64,000 nt of DNA from Moringa oleifera (lineage: Eukaryota > Streptophyta > Magnoliopsida > Brassicales > Moringaceae), in contig JAJFZO010000087.1 of the NCBI GenBank assembly GCA_021397835.1, forward strand, positions 682,001 through 746,000, written 5' to 3'. The notes under the pieces are model-generated. The model was given only the letters and a program-made list of their open reading frames with translations, did not search any database and was not told the origin of the DNA. The translations under genes and the position numbers were made by a program. Of this stretch, positions 47,791 to 64,000 are shown piece by piece (position 1 is the first letter of the stretch; each line of letters starts with the position of its first letter).

Positions 47791-47808
47791 GGTAACAGGC
47801 GTCCTGTC

Positions 47809-50517
47809 ATGGGGTGCTCCACTTCGAAGCTCGACAACCTACCGGCGGTGGCTCTGTGCCGCGACCGCTACAACTTCCTTGAGGGCGCGCTCCGCCAAAG
47901 CTACGTCCTCGCCGATGCTCACCTGGCTTACATGCAGTCCCTCAAGTCCATTGGCCCCGCCCTCCACAGCTTCTTTAGTCAAGAGGTTGATCATTATCCT
48001 CCCTCAAATGGTGATCCCGCCGTCTCCATTGCTAGTCCTTTGAAATCTTCTCCTCCCGTCTCTTCACCTGATCATTCCCCCTCCAGTTCAAACTCGGATT
48101 CGCATCTTCATTTTGATTCCGATTCTGATGACGACGAAAGGGACGAGGATCAATTATGCTCCAATTATCCAATTCATGGAACCCTAACTTCATTTGCTGA
48201 TATGTTTACGTCCCTAAATTACTCGAAGCATCAACCGGCTGAATCAGTTTCGTATGCTTACTCTAATCATAACGATTATGACACTTATTACACGTACCGT
48301 AACTACGAAATGGGATCCAGAACTCCACCGCCTCCAGCTCCGAGAAGCTCTCTGTGGGATTTCCTGAATTTATTCGAAGCCTGCGAGTTATCCTATGGTG
48401 TTCTCATCGACAAAGAACCAAAGGAACAAGAAGAGACTCACAACCTTGAAGATCGATCAGTTAAGCAGACTCATCGAGATCAGAAATTTGATAGAAATCA
48501 CGGGAAAGTTGCAATCCAGGAGGATAAGAGTAAACCTAAGGATGTGGAGAAGAAAGAGAAATCAGAGAAAGAGAAGATTAAAGAGAAGAGTGATTCGAGT
48601 GAATCGAAGAATGAAACTGGAAAACAAGGCGTCTCAGTCTCAGAGCTAATGACCGAATTGCAGAGTTTGTTCGAGGGAGCTTCAGAGTCAGGCAATGAGG
48701 TCTTGAAGATGCTCGACACCGGAAAATTTCGCTATCACCTGAAAAGTACAGTTTCTTCCAAGATTTTACACATGGCTAGTCCTGTTATGTTCTCTTCATC
48801 CTCCACAGAGAAGACTGATTCTGTAAATCTAGGCTCGGGCCAAGATGTCACAGTGAGATTCAGGAATCTCTCTTCTACTCTGGAGAAGCTCTGCATGTGG
48901 GAGAAGAAACTCTACAATGAAGTCAAGGTATGCATTTGTGTTGAATTAGCCTTCCTCTTTTCACATGTCCCTGGAATGCATTCTTCTTGTGAAAAATTTC
49001 ATTACTACATTACTTACCATTCATCTCCCTAAAGGCTACCTGAGAAAATGTTTAATATGCCTTATAACCAAGTAAAAGTACTTCTGGTTAAAGGAGAAAG
49101 TAAGATGAAGAACTAGCCAAATTCTTCCTTAAATTTTGTCTCTTTGAAGAATTTTTTTTTTTTTAAGTTCTAATTATACTGAAAGTTGTATTCGTATCAT
49201 GTAGGCTGAGGAGAAAATGCGGAAGGTTCATGGGAGGAAGTGCAGGCAGATAAAGAGATTGCATCAAAAGGGTGCTGATGCACATAAAGTTGAATCTACT
49301 CAGATTTTTATCAGGACTTTATCTACCAGGATGAGAGTTGCGGTTCATGTTATTGACAAGATATCGATTACGATAAATAAGTTGAGGGATGAAGACTTAT
49401 GGCCACAGATAAGTGAACTGATTCACAGGTAAATTAGTTTCTAAGCTTCCTCGTTCCTGTTCTTCCCTTGCAAGAAAATGATCCATCTGTAGACTGTAGG
49501 AAGTGAAAAGTTTAATTCTCTATTCTTAGACCAAAAGCAGATATTTCCCAATTGATTAATCAGATATATATTCTCATTAATCCACCGAGCAGAAGATGAG
49601 TCTCAAAACCTTTACAGGATTGCAAATTGTATGCCCTGAAAACTATTGATCTTAGTTCAGGATACCGAAAATCAGATACGGATGCCATTTCCGTTTCCAG
49701 GAGTTAGAAACATTCAGGTGTTCTGGTCGGAAGAAGTTCCCTGGCTGATTCTTATGAATTTTTGTTCACAGACTGCTTGTGAGTTTCCTCTCACCCTTTC
49801 ATTCATTTATTTTCTGTTCCCTGGTTTCCTGAAATCAGGTTACGTGGAATGTGGGAAGCCATGGAAGAATGTCACAGGTGCCAGGTGCAGGAAATTGAGA
49901 AAGTGAAAAGTCTAGACACTATTGGATTGAGTGAAAAGCTTGAACTGGCTATGCAGCTAAAGTTAGAGATGCAGAACTGGAACCTGCGCTTCTCCAATTG
50001 GATTGGAGCCCAAAAGGGCTATGTCCAGGCCTTGAATGCTTGGCTACTGAGATGTCTCATGCTTGAGCCTGGAGAAACACCTGAAGTTAAAATTGGAGCC
50101 CCTCCTGTGTTCGTGATTGTCAACCAGTGGTCAGAAGCCACAGATAGGCTCTCAGAGAAGGAAGTGACTGACACAATTCATAGATTTTCCATGCACATAA
50201 ATCAAGTCCTGGAACAGCACAGCCTAGACTTGCAGCAGAAGGTCATTTCAGACACGGAAATGGAAAGAAAAATGTTGACTTTGGAGAAGCAGGAGCAGAA
50301 GATGCAGAAGCTTATCCAGGCTCGGGAGAAGCCGATGACTCCTCTCCCTGATGAAAAGAGTAAAACCCACTTCCACCCAAGTGAAGTCAGCCAAACTTCT
50401 TCTTTACGTTCGGATCTGAAACATACTTTTATGGCCATGGAGAGATTCGCTGTCAACTCAAAGCAAGCTTATACAGAGCTTCATGTACACATCCAAGGAG
50501 ACTGCCATCCCCTGTAG
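47809..50517 (+). CDS. DUF630/DUF632 (bZIP-like plant) protein, N-myristoylation signal
   Basis: Three exons, 47809-48927, 49205-49428 and 49839-50517, join in frame to 673 residues. It starts MGCSTSKLDNLPAVALCRDR, the DUF630 N-terminus with a Gly-2/Cys-3 myristoylation and palmitoylation signal, so it probably sits at the plasma membrane. DUF630 covers about residues 1-60. Next comes a low-complexity Ser/Asp/Pro region and a Lys/Glu-rich stretch (~210-275). DUF632 follows from about 285 (VSELMTELQSLFEGASESGN) through LEKLCMWEKKLYNEVK, LHQKGADAHK, GMWEAMEECHRCQVQEI and NWIGAQKGYVQALNAWLLRC. Relatives include rice leaf-rolling regulators of the REL2 type; biochemical function is not established. 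The C-terminal 130 residues form a probable coiled coil. Confidence 0.9.
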
Positions 50518-51091
50518 GATTGATTGTGAGATTTCAGACTAATATCCATTCTAGCTTCTGCTTCAGGTATTTATATTACTTCAGAGATCATCCTACGAGA
50601 AAATGCACAAAATATTCTGGTGGGTAGACCCTCTTCTTCGATTCTGCTATCTGGGTTTGGTTAATTCATGGAATAAATCCTGAATTTATTGTTTGTTACT
50701 GCATTATCTTAACATTAGCCATCGCTTGATTGGAATCTCCGCTCGTCGAAGGCATTTGTATCGGAGAAAACGTGTCAAACTTTAATCAACAAAGCAATGG
50801 CCTAATTGGAAAAGAACAAACTTTTAAATCAAGAAAAGCTGAGACTGGAAAATGACTGAGACCAACACCTTTTGACTTGATCGAAATCCTGGTCAGGTTT
50901 CAAAGATTTGGAAAATCTGGGCATTTTTGTTCAAAATCCCTGAATCAGCTGCCAATCACAAGACCCCTCAGTGCTTCAATTTTCTTCACAGGTCAGGCTT
51001 CCTCAAGTTCTTCGAATCTTTCAAGCAACCCCAAATTCTTTATATTTCCAGTCCTTTTCACATTCTCTTAATCATATGAAGAGAGATGCAG

Positions 51092-51141
<50 letters not shown>

Positions 51142-52372
51142 CTCAGATAAGCTTGTCTCTGGTAGGCGCCGCATTGGCCATACGTGTTCATGAAATATAG
51201 ATAAAGATGAGCATAAGATGGGATTTGCTTTCATATTTTCTTTTAACAAAATAAAATTTAATTAACAATCACATCGACGTGTTATTTTTAATTTAAAATA
51301 ATTAAACTAAAACTATCCTTTTCTAGTCATGTTGGCGTAATGTTTCCCTGAGCTTAATGATATCATTAAGAGAGTTAACTTTGCTACCTCAAAGGTCGCG
51401 TGTCAGATCAGAACAAACTCGCGGGACGCCGAGACCAAATTCCTAACGAGTCCGACAGGCCTGATATCGAAAACTTGGGTTTAATTGGATTTTTCTGGTT
51501 AAAAATAATTTTATAGAAATTATCGGTAGGGTGGTAAAGCAAGAACCTAATTAATTATTAAAAAAAGGTGACCGTAATAGAGTGGCAAAAAGTTGACAAC
51601 TCGGCCACTTGACGAAAAGTCAACTCTTAGTTGTCTTTCCCATTATCATTGCATCAAATACTTTCCCCATGGCTTCCACACTAAGCCTGTCTTAACCAGT
51701 TAATCTCATGAAATTGTCAATTAAATAATAAATTAAACTACTTAAACTCTAATAAAATATAATTAAAATGTTTCAATAATTAAAAATAATTATTTAAATA
51801 TATATTTTGGGGTTACTTTTTTTTTTCAAAAATAATTTATGTAAGTAGAAAATAGGGGTAAGTAGTCTTAATATTTGATTCCAAGGAGCTAATATTGTAT
51901 AGGGATAAACGGGGACGAGAGTAGCCAAAATGTCGCGCCAGAAATTAAAATATAGATGTTTGTGGTCGTAAAGACAGAAGTACCCTCCGATACGTAAAAA
52001 CGACCATTCGATAGAAGACGGGAAACAGAGAGAGACAAGAGGCTTTGTCAGTGCAGAAAGGAGGAAAGAGAAAGCAGAAGAGAGAGAAAGAGAGAGGAAA
52101 TGAAAAGAAAGAGAGAGCTGAAGCAGCAACTCATCACTCGTTAGATCCTCTCTTCCTCTCAACACTCACTCACACGAGGGTTCTCTCAGTCAGAGGTATT
52201 AAAACGCGAAAGCCTCTCTTTCTCTCTCTCTTTTTCGTTCTCTTTTCTCTTCCCCATCTTCTCATCTTTGATAAAAGGTGTTAAAAAAAGTTGAGGGAGA
52301 CAGAGAATCTCTATGGTTTATTGCTAAAAGGAAAGCTCTGCTGGGGGTCCCCGGGTCAACTCACGCTGAGTT
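50518..52372. other. Spacer and BSK1 promoter region
   Basis: No gene was recognised. The 3' UTR of the DUF630/632 gene occupies the left part. A (TA)n(GA)n microsatellite is at 51091-51136. A GC-richer patch at about 51380-51480 may be a transposon remnant. From about 52025 a strongly purine-rich GAGAGA tract precedes the BSK1 leader. Confidence 0.45.
51091..51136. repeat. (TA)n(GA)n compound microsatellite
   Basis: A TA run of about 18 bases passes directly into a GA run of about 28 bases. It lies about 0.6 kb downstream of the DUF630/632 stop codon. Confidence 0.95.
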
Positions 52373-57037
<4,665 letters not shown>

Positions 57038-57484
57038 TTTTGAGATTTGGCAATGGCATTTTTTTGTAATCTGTGCTTAATTGTTATGGTTGTTAGAAAG
57101 CTGTGTGGGTGAAATGTATAATGGGAATTGGTACACTATTCTCTCATCCAAATTGTACCATAGAAGAAAATTCATTTCAGGGGATGGGGTGATCTTGCAC
57201 CAGACTACTGGGCTTCTACTATTGTGATTTTAATGAAATAATTAATCTTTTTCTGCCCATTAGCCTTGTTCTTAGTAATGAACGCATTTTCCTTTTGCTT
57301 TCCTGAGTTGTTTCAGAAAGAGTTTTAAGCAGGATGACAATGGCAATGGACTTCTGAGTGTGTGCAAGTATCGCACAGAAGAATTTAAGAATATTTATGA
57401 ATTTAGTAAAACAATTAATTGATTCTGAATGTATACATGTCTTCTATGAACTTATGATACACCGTGGTTTTGATGCCTATAAGC
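57038..57484. other. Tail-to-tail interval between BSK1 and FTSH5
   Basis: Only 447 bases separate the two stop codons (TGA ending 57037 on plus, TAA 57487-57485 on minus). Both 3' UTRs must fit here, so the transcripts may overlap. AATGAAATAA-type sequence near 57230 could serve as the BSK1 poly(A) signal. Confidence 0.6.
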
Positions 57485-60400
57485 TTAAGCAACATACAAC
57501 TCCGCTTTTCCATCAATGAAGAGGCTCATGAACTCTTCCCCGTCAACGGTTTCTTTCTCTATCAGAAGTTGAGCGAGCTTGTGCAGGATATCAATGTGAG
57601 TTGTGATGATCTGTGTGGCCCTTGAATATGCCTTCTCTACCAACTCCCTTACCTCTGCATCCACCACATCTGCAGTTGCCATGGAATAATCTTTCTGCGC
57701 TGACATCTGCAGCCAAAACATTCAAAAGTCCAGCATTATCACAATGTGAAGGAAGAAGTCCAGCACGTGCAATGAGTATCATCGCAGAGGGAACAAACTT
57801 GTCTAAACAGACTCTACCTGTTGACCTAAGAAGGGATTTCCTCCAGGTCCACCAATGGCAACTTGTCCAATCTTTTTGCTGAACCCGAATCTCTCAACCA
57901 TCTGCCTTGCCACTCGTGAGACTTGCATGAAGTCATTTGATGCTCCAGTTGTTACATTTTCTGTACCAAATATCACTTCTTCAGCAACCCTGCAATGGCA
58001 CAAAGAGGAAGATAAAGTTCATGACTAAAACCAGAAAAGACCAATTGATGGGCAAAGTACTGCACCTTGGATCTGTACAGTATCTACTCTATGCTAAACC
58101 AGAATAACAGAAGCTGGATGCTTTATTATGGTTTCATCAGCATTTACAAATATGAGTGGTGGATGACAAACCTTCCACCAAGTGCAACGGCCATCTGATT
58201 CTCCAGGTAGCTTCTGCTGTACAGTCCAGACTCGAGCCTTTCTTCACTAGGAGCGAAAAATGTAAGCCCACCAGCTTGGCCGCGAGGAATGATGGATATC
58301 TTGGCTACAGGATCATATTCTGGCATGAGGGCACCAACTAAAGCATGCCCAGCTTCTGCAAATTGGGAATGAACATATGCCATTAAGCAACAAGAATCAA
58401 TTGATATCAAAAGCAAGGGGCCAGGGGAAAAGCAGATATCACGTATTTATATACCATGATAGGCTACTAATTTCTTCTTCTCATCGGAGACAACAGCATT
58501 TTTCTTCTCTGGTCCAGCAATTATTCTCTCCAGAGCATCAGATATCTCATCTTTGCTTATTTCCTTCAGGTCACGTCTGGCTGCAAGAATGGCTGCCTCG
58601 TTCATCAAGTTCTGTAAATCAGCCCCAGTGAAACCTGGGGTTCTCCTGGCAATCTTCTCGAAGTCCACGTCCTTTGCAAGTGCCTTTCCTCTAGAGTGCA
58701 CCTGCAATGAAGAACAAGTTTAATGGTAATAGAGACCAAGGATTAGGATTCATGGAACTTGCATTATACTTGAAGAGCTACTTGAATCCACATGCTTAGG
58801 ATATAGAAAGAGAGAAGACCAACAAATTCAACCAATTAACTTATTTTTGCTGCTAGTCAAGCAGAGTGCTCTATGAACAATTAACCATATGGAGACACCT
58901 CTCAGAAGGAATTCAATACTGTTGCTTCCGAGACGAACTAGAACTGTAAGAAAAATCTGACTAAAGTTAGACCTAAGTAGTCTTTTGGGCCACTGATGAA
59001 CATGGCAACACCATCCATGATTACAAACTCATGTTATTTCAAGTTTCCACTCCAGTGTCCGTTTTCTCTAGTAATCTTGAATGAACATACTTCCTTGCAC
59101 TAAGGATTTGAAACTTTGGATATGTCAACTAATTTAAGTTATGACAATGGAATTAAACTACAGTTGAACAAGAGAAAGTAACAGGGTTTGTATAGAGAGC
59201 TAACCTGAAGGATCCTGACTCTGCCAGCAACATCAGGCCTGTCAACAGTCACCTGCCTATCAAACCTACCTGGCCTCAGCAATGCTGAATCAAGAACATC
59301 AGGCCTGTTAGTCGCTGCCAACACAATAACCCCTGAGTTTCCGGAGAAACCATCCATTTCAGTCAGAAGCTGATTAATAGTCTGCTCCCTCTCATCATTC
59401 CCTCCTCCAAGGCCAGCTCCTCTCTGCCTCCCCACTGCATCAATTTCATCAATGAAGACGATGCAGGGTGCTTTTGATTTTGCTTTCTCGAACAAATCCC
59501 TCACTCTGGAAGCACCAACTCCCACAAACAACTCAACAAACTCTGATGCAGCACATGAGAAAAATGGCACTCCAGCTTCTCCAGCTACTGCTCTAGCCAA
59601 CAGTGTCTTACCAGTGCCTGGAGGCCCAACCAAGAGACACCCTTTTGGGATTTTGGCCCCTAAAGCTGTGTATTTATCCGGATTTTTCAAGAAATCAACA
59701 ACTTCTTGTAATTCAAGTTTTGCTTGGTCGGCTCCAGCAACGTCGGCGAATGTAACTCCAGTCTCTGGTACCTCTTGGAATTTCGATTTCGACCTCCCAA
59801 AATCCATGGGGCCGCCAAGCCCACCGGGCCCTCCAGGTCCCCCTTGAGCACGACGAAAGAGGAAAAACAATCCGGCAAAAGCAAGAAAGGGGAAAAGCAA
59901 ATTCCCAATAAAATTGAACAACCCATTACCTGAATCCCCCTCGGACACAGAAATATCAACTCCGTTCATGGCTAAAATGTCGATAAGGTCAGGGTCATTA
60001 GGAACAATCACGGTAGCGCGTCGGCCATCGACGGCCGTGAGCTGAAGGGCAGAACCGTCCTTACTGAACCTGACTCTCTCTACTTTGCCCTTCTTCACTG
60101 CATTCAAGAACTCGCTGTATCGCCATTGGCTGCCTTCAGGGAGATCAGAGGATTGAGACTGGGGCTTAGGTGCCGTGCGGAGGAGGTTTTGAGCAAAAGG
60201 TGAAGAATTCGCCGGGTTGGGTTTAGTAGGTTGGGCTTGAATTACCGGCGGCGGTGCGGCTGTGTCTATTGTCGTGTTATCTAGGGCTAGAGCTTGTGGG
60301 GTTAGTGAAGAGAAGAGCAAAGCAGCTAAAGTAGCCTGAGATGGTATAGCTTTCAACGGTTGACGGGATGCTGAATTGGGTTTTCCATTAAGGATTGATC

Positions 60401-60539
60401 GAGTTACCTGGAACTTGCTCCCGGAAAAGAACGGCAAGACGACTGGTTGCCTTGTTGTTTTAGGAGTTGGAGGAGACACAATGATTTGGGTACCAAAAAA
60501 ATTGGAAGAGAGTAACGGGTTTGTTGCCGCGGAAGCCAT
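57485..60539 (-). CDS. FTSH5: Chloroplast thylakoid FtsH protease, type A (FTSH5/VAR1-like)
   Basis: Five exons on the minus strand: 60539-59205, 58701-58455, 58355-58172, 57989-57818, 57706-57485. They join in frame to 719 residues. The transit peptide covers about 1-65 and a thylakoid-transfer hydrophobic stretch lies near 70-85. The lumenal domain (~135-205) precedes a membrane span (~207-229). The AAA+ module has Walker A GPPGTGKT (305-312), Walker B VFIDEID (361-367) and the second region of homology [17 protein letters not shown] (411-427). The zinc site HEAGH (527-531) is split by intron 2. The C-terminus ends in [12 protein letters not shown]. Type A subunits (FTSH1/FTSH5) pair with type B (FTSH2/FTSH8) to degrade photodamaged D1 protein; loss of FTSH5 causes variegation. 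FTSH5 was preferred to FTSH1 from the transit-peptide start. Confidence 0.95.
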
Positions 60540-61599
60540 TGCTCCTTTGTTTTGCAGAGTCTATCTCTCTCTCTCTCCCCTTTATATCCTCTCTGCAAAT
60601 TCTAGGCTGCAGCTCCAAAGCTGAGAAATGGAAGCCTGGAAGGCTTTCGAGATGGATTTCTTTCTCTTTTCTTTAACAGAAAGATTGCATATCTATAAGA
60701 TTTGGAATTTGAGGGTTTTCTCTTCCATTTTCATTTTGGGTGACAGAGAGAATGCTAAGTTGATTAACACAACGCCATAAGTTCTACTATCGTTGAGCAT
60801 CATATACGTGTCCAATATAGCGTCCACTCGTTTCTCAATATCCAGAGAGAGGTCAAGTTTGATTTCTCATTTCTACGCTATCGAATCTTAATTCTGTATG
60901 TTCATCATCAATAATCAAATCTTTCATTTCCACCTAAACGGCCCGTGAAGCATTGGGCCTCTACTCTCCTATTAAAAGCAGAGAACAACAAACGGGACAA
61001 AATTTCAATTAACCTTCTGTACAAAGGTTATTTTAAAAATAACTTAAAAGTTATTAATGTGGGTTTTTAACCTTTTTTTTAATTTTGAAAAAAATATCAT
61101 AAAGATAAAGGTTACTTAAAATTTTATCATGTTTTTCAAACACAAAGAAATCAAAAGGAAAAATCAGACTATTCCAGCTTATTCTAATTACCTCTTCTCT
61201 TACTTTGGTATCAAAAAGCAAAAGGGGTCAATTATGTCCCAAATATTTACTTTTTAATTTCAATTATTTTGTTCAAAATTCAAATCATTCAAGAATTATC
61301 AAAGTCATTGGTTTCGTTTTTTTTAAGTGTTTATATATGTTGATTATAACGAAATTCTCATTTGATTGTTGGGTTTCATAAATTTCATAAAAACTTTATG
61401 TTATTTTTTTACTAATTTTTATATCATCTAATTGTTGGTGTATTAGTCTTTTCAGTAAGTTAGGAGCAAAAACTACTATGCTTTTTTCTGTGTATTTTAA
61501 GACTTCTCTGTGAACTTTCAATCATTTTTTGTGTACCTCCAAGCATTTTCTATGTATTTTTCAAATCTTTAATTTGTGTATTTTCAAACGAAAGACCAA
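60540..61599. other. FTSH5 promoter side and AT-rich spacer
   Basis: A short CT tract at about 60564-60578 and a compact TATA-like TTTATATCCT at about 60580 (on plus) lie upstream of the FTSH5 start. The rest is AT-rich with no recognised gene. Confidence 0.4.
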
Positions 61600-62500
61600 G
61601 ATCTCTTCCGAAATTGGTAAACCAATTGGCCGTTCCGATGAAATCCTAAGCTTTGGGTCATCATGTTGCCTGATCATGGAGTTAAGACCTTGCTATTCGA
61701 TCTTGGTGGTCGGGCTTTTGCTACCCAATCTTGGAAGTCATTCTCCTACTTTCCTCCTGACCTTGATTTGAACAATACCTTCTTCACTGTCCGACCCTGA
61801 AATCAAGCTCCCACAGCCGGATCAAGCGATGCCCGACCATGTAGTTAGCTCCCACTGCATTATGAAATCAAGCTCTCACCGCCCGACGATGAGATACCGA
61901 CTATGGAGTTGGCTCCCACTGGCTGACGATGCGGTATACTCCTATTTTCTCCTTCCCGACCATAGAGCCAGATAAGCTTATGCTGCCCGACCATGGATCA
62001 AGCAAGTCCTGGCCGAAATTTGGGCATCGATTAGCTCCACCAAGAAATCCTGTTTATATACTTCTGTGTTTCACGTTCTGTGGCCTGAGATATTAGGGTC
62101 TTTAACTGCTTCCAATCTGTTCATCAAAAATCCTGATCTCGAAATCCATAATCCAAATGGTCATGATGAGGTCAAGCTTTGGATTCTGCTGGATCCCGCC
62201 CCGACTTTGGGTACCTGAAATTCTTGCGAAGCTCTTTTCCTTCTTCGTAGTCGACCCACATTACCTCCCTCATGGCTTTCCGATGCTGTCATACTCGATC
62301 ACCTCGAGGAATCATCGGATACCTTCCAATCCAAATCAGCATCTTTGGAAAACTTTGCTGCCTGATCCGGGATCGGGCATCCATTTTTTCCACTAAGGCA
62401 TGCCCTGTTTTCTGCTTCTGAAAGAGAGCGTCATGGCTGTCTTCGTGTCGCCGGAAAATATCTGAGGAACCCTGAGAAAATGAGGGAAAGTGAGCGTACA
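61600..62500. repeat. Non-coding region with iterated CCCGACCATG motifs, probable degenerate retroelement
   Basis: The motif CCCGACSATG or a close variant recurs at about 61830, 61881, 61955 and 61990. TGGCTCCCACT and TAGCTCCCACT-type words recur at about 61846 and 61910. The region is clearly richer in GC than the flanks and has no long frame. It abuts the RAE1 pseudogene at about 62525. It resembles LTR-type sequence, but no terminal repeats or coding domains were seen. Confidence 0.4.
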
Positions 62501-62524
62501 GAGACGGGTATCTCCTATTAAAGG

Positions 62525-63146
62525 AGGAGAATCTGGTATGGTGTATAGGATGAAAGTTCAAAGAGTTGACTGAATATATTTCATTCCCATCACTATGGCA
62601 TTTGAATGTGGAGTTCTTGTTTTGTTGCGAATTATGTGACGTACATCAACCCTTCCCTCTATTGAATCAACCAGAAAACCTTGCTGATCAGGAAAGGCAA
62701 CAAGGCATCTCCTCTGATACTTCAGTGGTGAAAGGATTCTCTTGAATTCAGTCTGAAGGTTCTGCAAGTTAAAGATGATGAGATTTCTGCAATCTCCGTA
62801 ATTGGTCCATCGTGCATGGCAACAGTCACACGTTGAGCACCAGACAGTAAAGGCCACATCTTCATTTGCTTGTCACAGCCTCCATTAAAGACAGTTGTTC
62901 CATCGTCTTCCCAAGAAGAGCACAAAAACAGCTGATCATGTGACATCGGTGCCTTGGTTGTACTGGTTACAGTAGCACCATTTCGGAATATTTCCCAACA
63001 CCTCATCTGGTCATCCCATGAAGTTGCAAACAGGAAATTGGCCTTGACACTGAAACTAGGCTTGAAACAGAATCACCAAGAGATGGAGTCGCCTCAAAGA
63101 ATTTATTAGTGTTTAGATTCGCAGCTGCACTACCAAAATTAGACAC
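62525..63146 (-). pseudogene. RAE1: Processed RAE1 (mRNA export factor, WD40) pseudogene
   Basis: The minus strand reads an intronless RAE1-like sequence: NFGSAAANLNTNKFFEA, then ANFLFATSWDDQMRCWEI, DDGTTVFNGGCDKQMKMWPL, SGAQRVTVAMHDGPITEIA, NLIIFNLQNLQTEFKRI, AFPDQQGFLVDSIEGRV and finally SVNSLNFHPIHHTRFSS. It is broken in several ways: a start-codon position that reads GTG, a one-base loss near 63060, and a deletion joining ITEIA directly to the RNL of a later repeat. A further frameshift lies near 62640, and the C-terminal third is missing. Loss of all introns points to retroposition, probably by LINE machinery. No poly(A) tail remains because the 3' end is truncated. Confidence 0.85.
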
Positions 63147-63684
63147 TGAAACTTCGAGTGAGAAAGAGAAAGAAAGGAGAGGAAGAGAAAGAGTTGATTT
63201 TCATGTCTGCATGCAGTAAAGTACGTACGTGGAAGGAAACGTGCAACCCTTTGTTTCTTTATTTTCCAGATTTTTTCTTGTTCTTTTTCCCTTTTTCTTT
63301 TTAGGACTTATTCAATTTTCGAGCCATTTTAATGCTGTGATCGAGCTACTTGAACGTAGGAAATGCAGAGAAACTAAGCGATAGACTCTTCAATGCTTAG
63401 AGATTCAAAAGATCAATCACCTGAAGTAAAAAACATGTGGGAAGTTGCAGTAGGAGAATTCAATGAAGTGGGTACGTATTCCCTACACAGAGGAGCGGGA
63501 CACAAATTTGTCTCCATAATTATTATTAAATAGTTAGAATTAAAATATCTCGATAGTTCAGTTGTAAATGTATAGCTCAATGAATTAACATTCAAAATTG
63601 GCTCGATAATTACTTATAAATAGCTCGAATAAAGATTCAAACTTACCAACCTTAAAAATCAAAACTCCGATTAATTTCTTTGTC

Positions 63685-63927
63685 ATGCTGAAACTGCAGT
63701 TTCTCCCGCCCCTGCAATTATCCAGGCAAAAGCTCCCTATTCGAGGTTTCTCTAAGCTTCCTTCTTCCTATCCTGGCTTCAAATCTATAGGTGCAGTAGG
63801 CTTCGGATTCGGCCAAGTTTGTGGGATCGTCGAACATCACTGCCATCTGCAGTTGCCGACCGTACAGGCTGTTCAAAACCAAAATCACAATATGTCACCA
63901 CGATCGCCGCCGTGGCTCTCTGTGTAA
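63685..63927 (+). CDS. Unidentified open frame, possible organelle-targeted first exon
   Basis: An 80-codon frame starts MLKLQFLPPLQLSRQKLPIR and continues GFSKLPSSYPGFKSIGAVGFGF. The N-terminus is basic, Ser/Leu-rich and lacks acidic residues, like a mitochondrial or plastid presequence. The frame ends at 63927, but a splice before that stop could join a downstream exon beyond the window. I do not recognise the family. It may equally be a non-coding or decayed sequence. Confidence 0.25.
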   Translation: MLKLQFLPPLQLSRQKLPIRGFSKLPSSYPGFKSIGAVGFGFGQVCGIVEHHCHLQLPTVQAVQNQNHNMSPRSPPWLSV

Positions 63928-64000
63928 AGGGGATTATAATAAAATCGAGGTTGAGGACGAGGTGACAGATGAGATTTTCTTGAGAGTGCTCTGATCGCCT

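Noticed and set aside
62558..63006. A functional RAE1 gene
   Set aside because: Frameshifts, a deleted central repeat, a lost start codon and a missing C-terminus make it a pseudogene.

Overview
This window is nuclear DNA from a flowering plant, most likely a core eudicot. The evidence is intron-rich genes with GT-AG introns, chloroplast-targeted proteins (FtsH, ESV1, a DUF760 protein), a brassinosteroid-signalling kinase, L1-type LINE and Ty1/copia retrotransposons, CT/GA microsatellites in promoters, and very AT-rich spacers. A Malpighiales-type genome is possible, but that is only an impression. No prokaryotic genes, CRISPR arrays, rRNA genes or tRNA genes were recognised.

Layout. 1-2599 (-): first six exons of a chloroplast DUF760 (UV-B-induced-type) gene that runs off the left edge. 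5055-15690 (+): a ten-exon DUF246/GT106-type glycosyltransferase whose 6.6 kb intron holds a decayed L1-type LINE with a nested, 5'-truncated copia fragment. 17401-22214 (-): ESV1, a starch-binding Trp-rich chloroplast protein, in eleven exons. 24195-28345 (-): an EIPR1/TSSC1-type WD40 protein in thirteen exons. 29774-31989 (+): a two-exon, membrane-anchored glycosyltransferase-like protein of unknown function. 34764-35051 (-): a small hydrophilic LEA-like protein with ABRE-like sites upstream. 38925-39839 (+): a single-exon DUF241 protein. About 39.8-47.8 kb: a gene desert made largely of AT-rich foldback repeats. 47809-50517 (+): a DUF630/DUF632 protein. 52373-57037 (+): a BSK1-type pseudokinase. 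57485-60539 (-): FTSH5/VAR1-type thylakoid protease, convergent with BSK1. 62525-63146 (-): a processed RAE1 pseudogene. From 63685 (+): an unidentified open frame near the right edge.

The genes do not form one pathway. Two themes recur. Chloroplast function is served by the DUF760 protein, ESV1 and FtsH. Endomembrane or plasma-membrane function is served by the GT106-type enzyme, the GT-like protein, EIPR1, the DUF630/632 protein and BSK1. Exon joins for the seven multi-exon genes were worked out by hand. All close in frame and give proteins of about 576, 437, 351, 429, 673, 517 and 719 residues for the seven whose ends are in the window; the DUF760 gene is partial.

The best candidates for something undescribed are two families of AT-rich foldback (MITE-like) repeats found at many sites in the spacers. 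Others are the chimeric LINE/copia intron, a 39-base G run in an intron, the His-Gly repeat at the BSK1 N-terminus, and the small ABRE-associated gene. No new multi-gene system was found.
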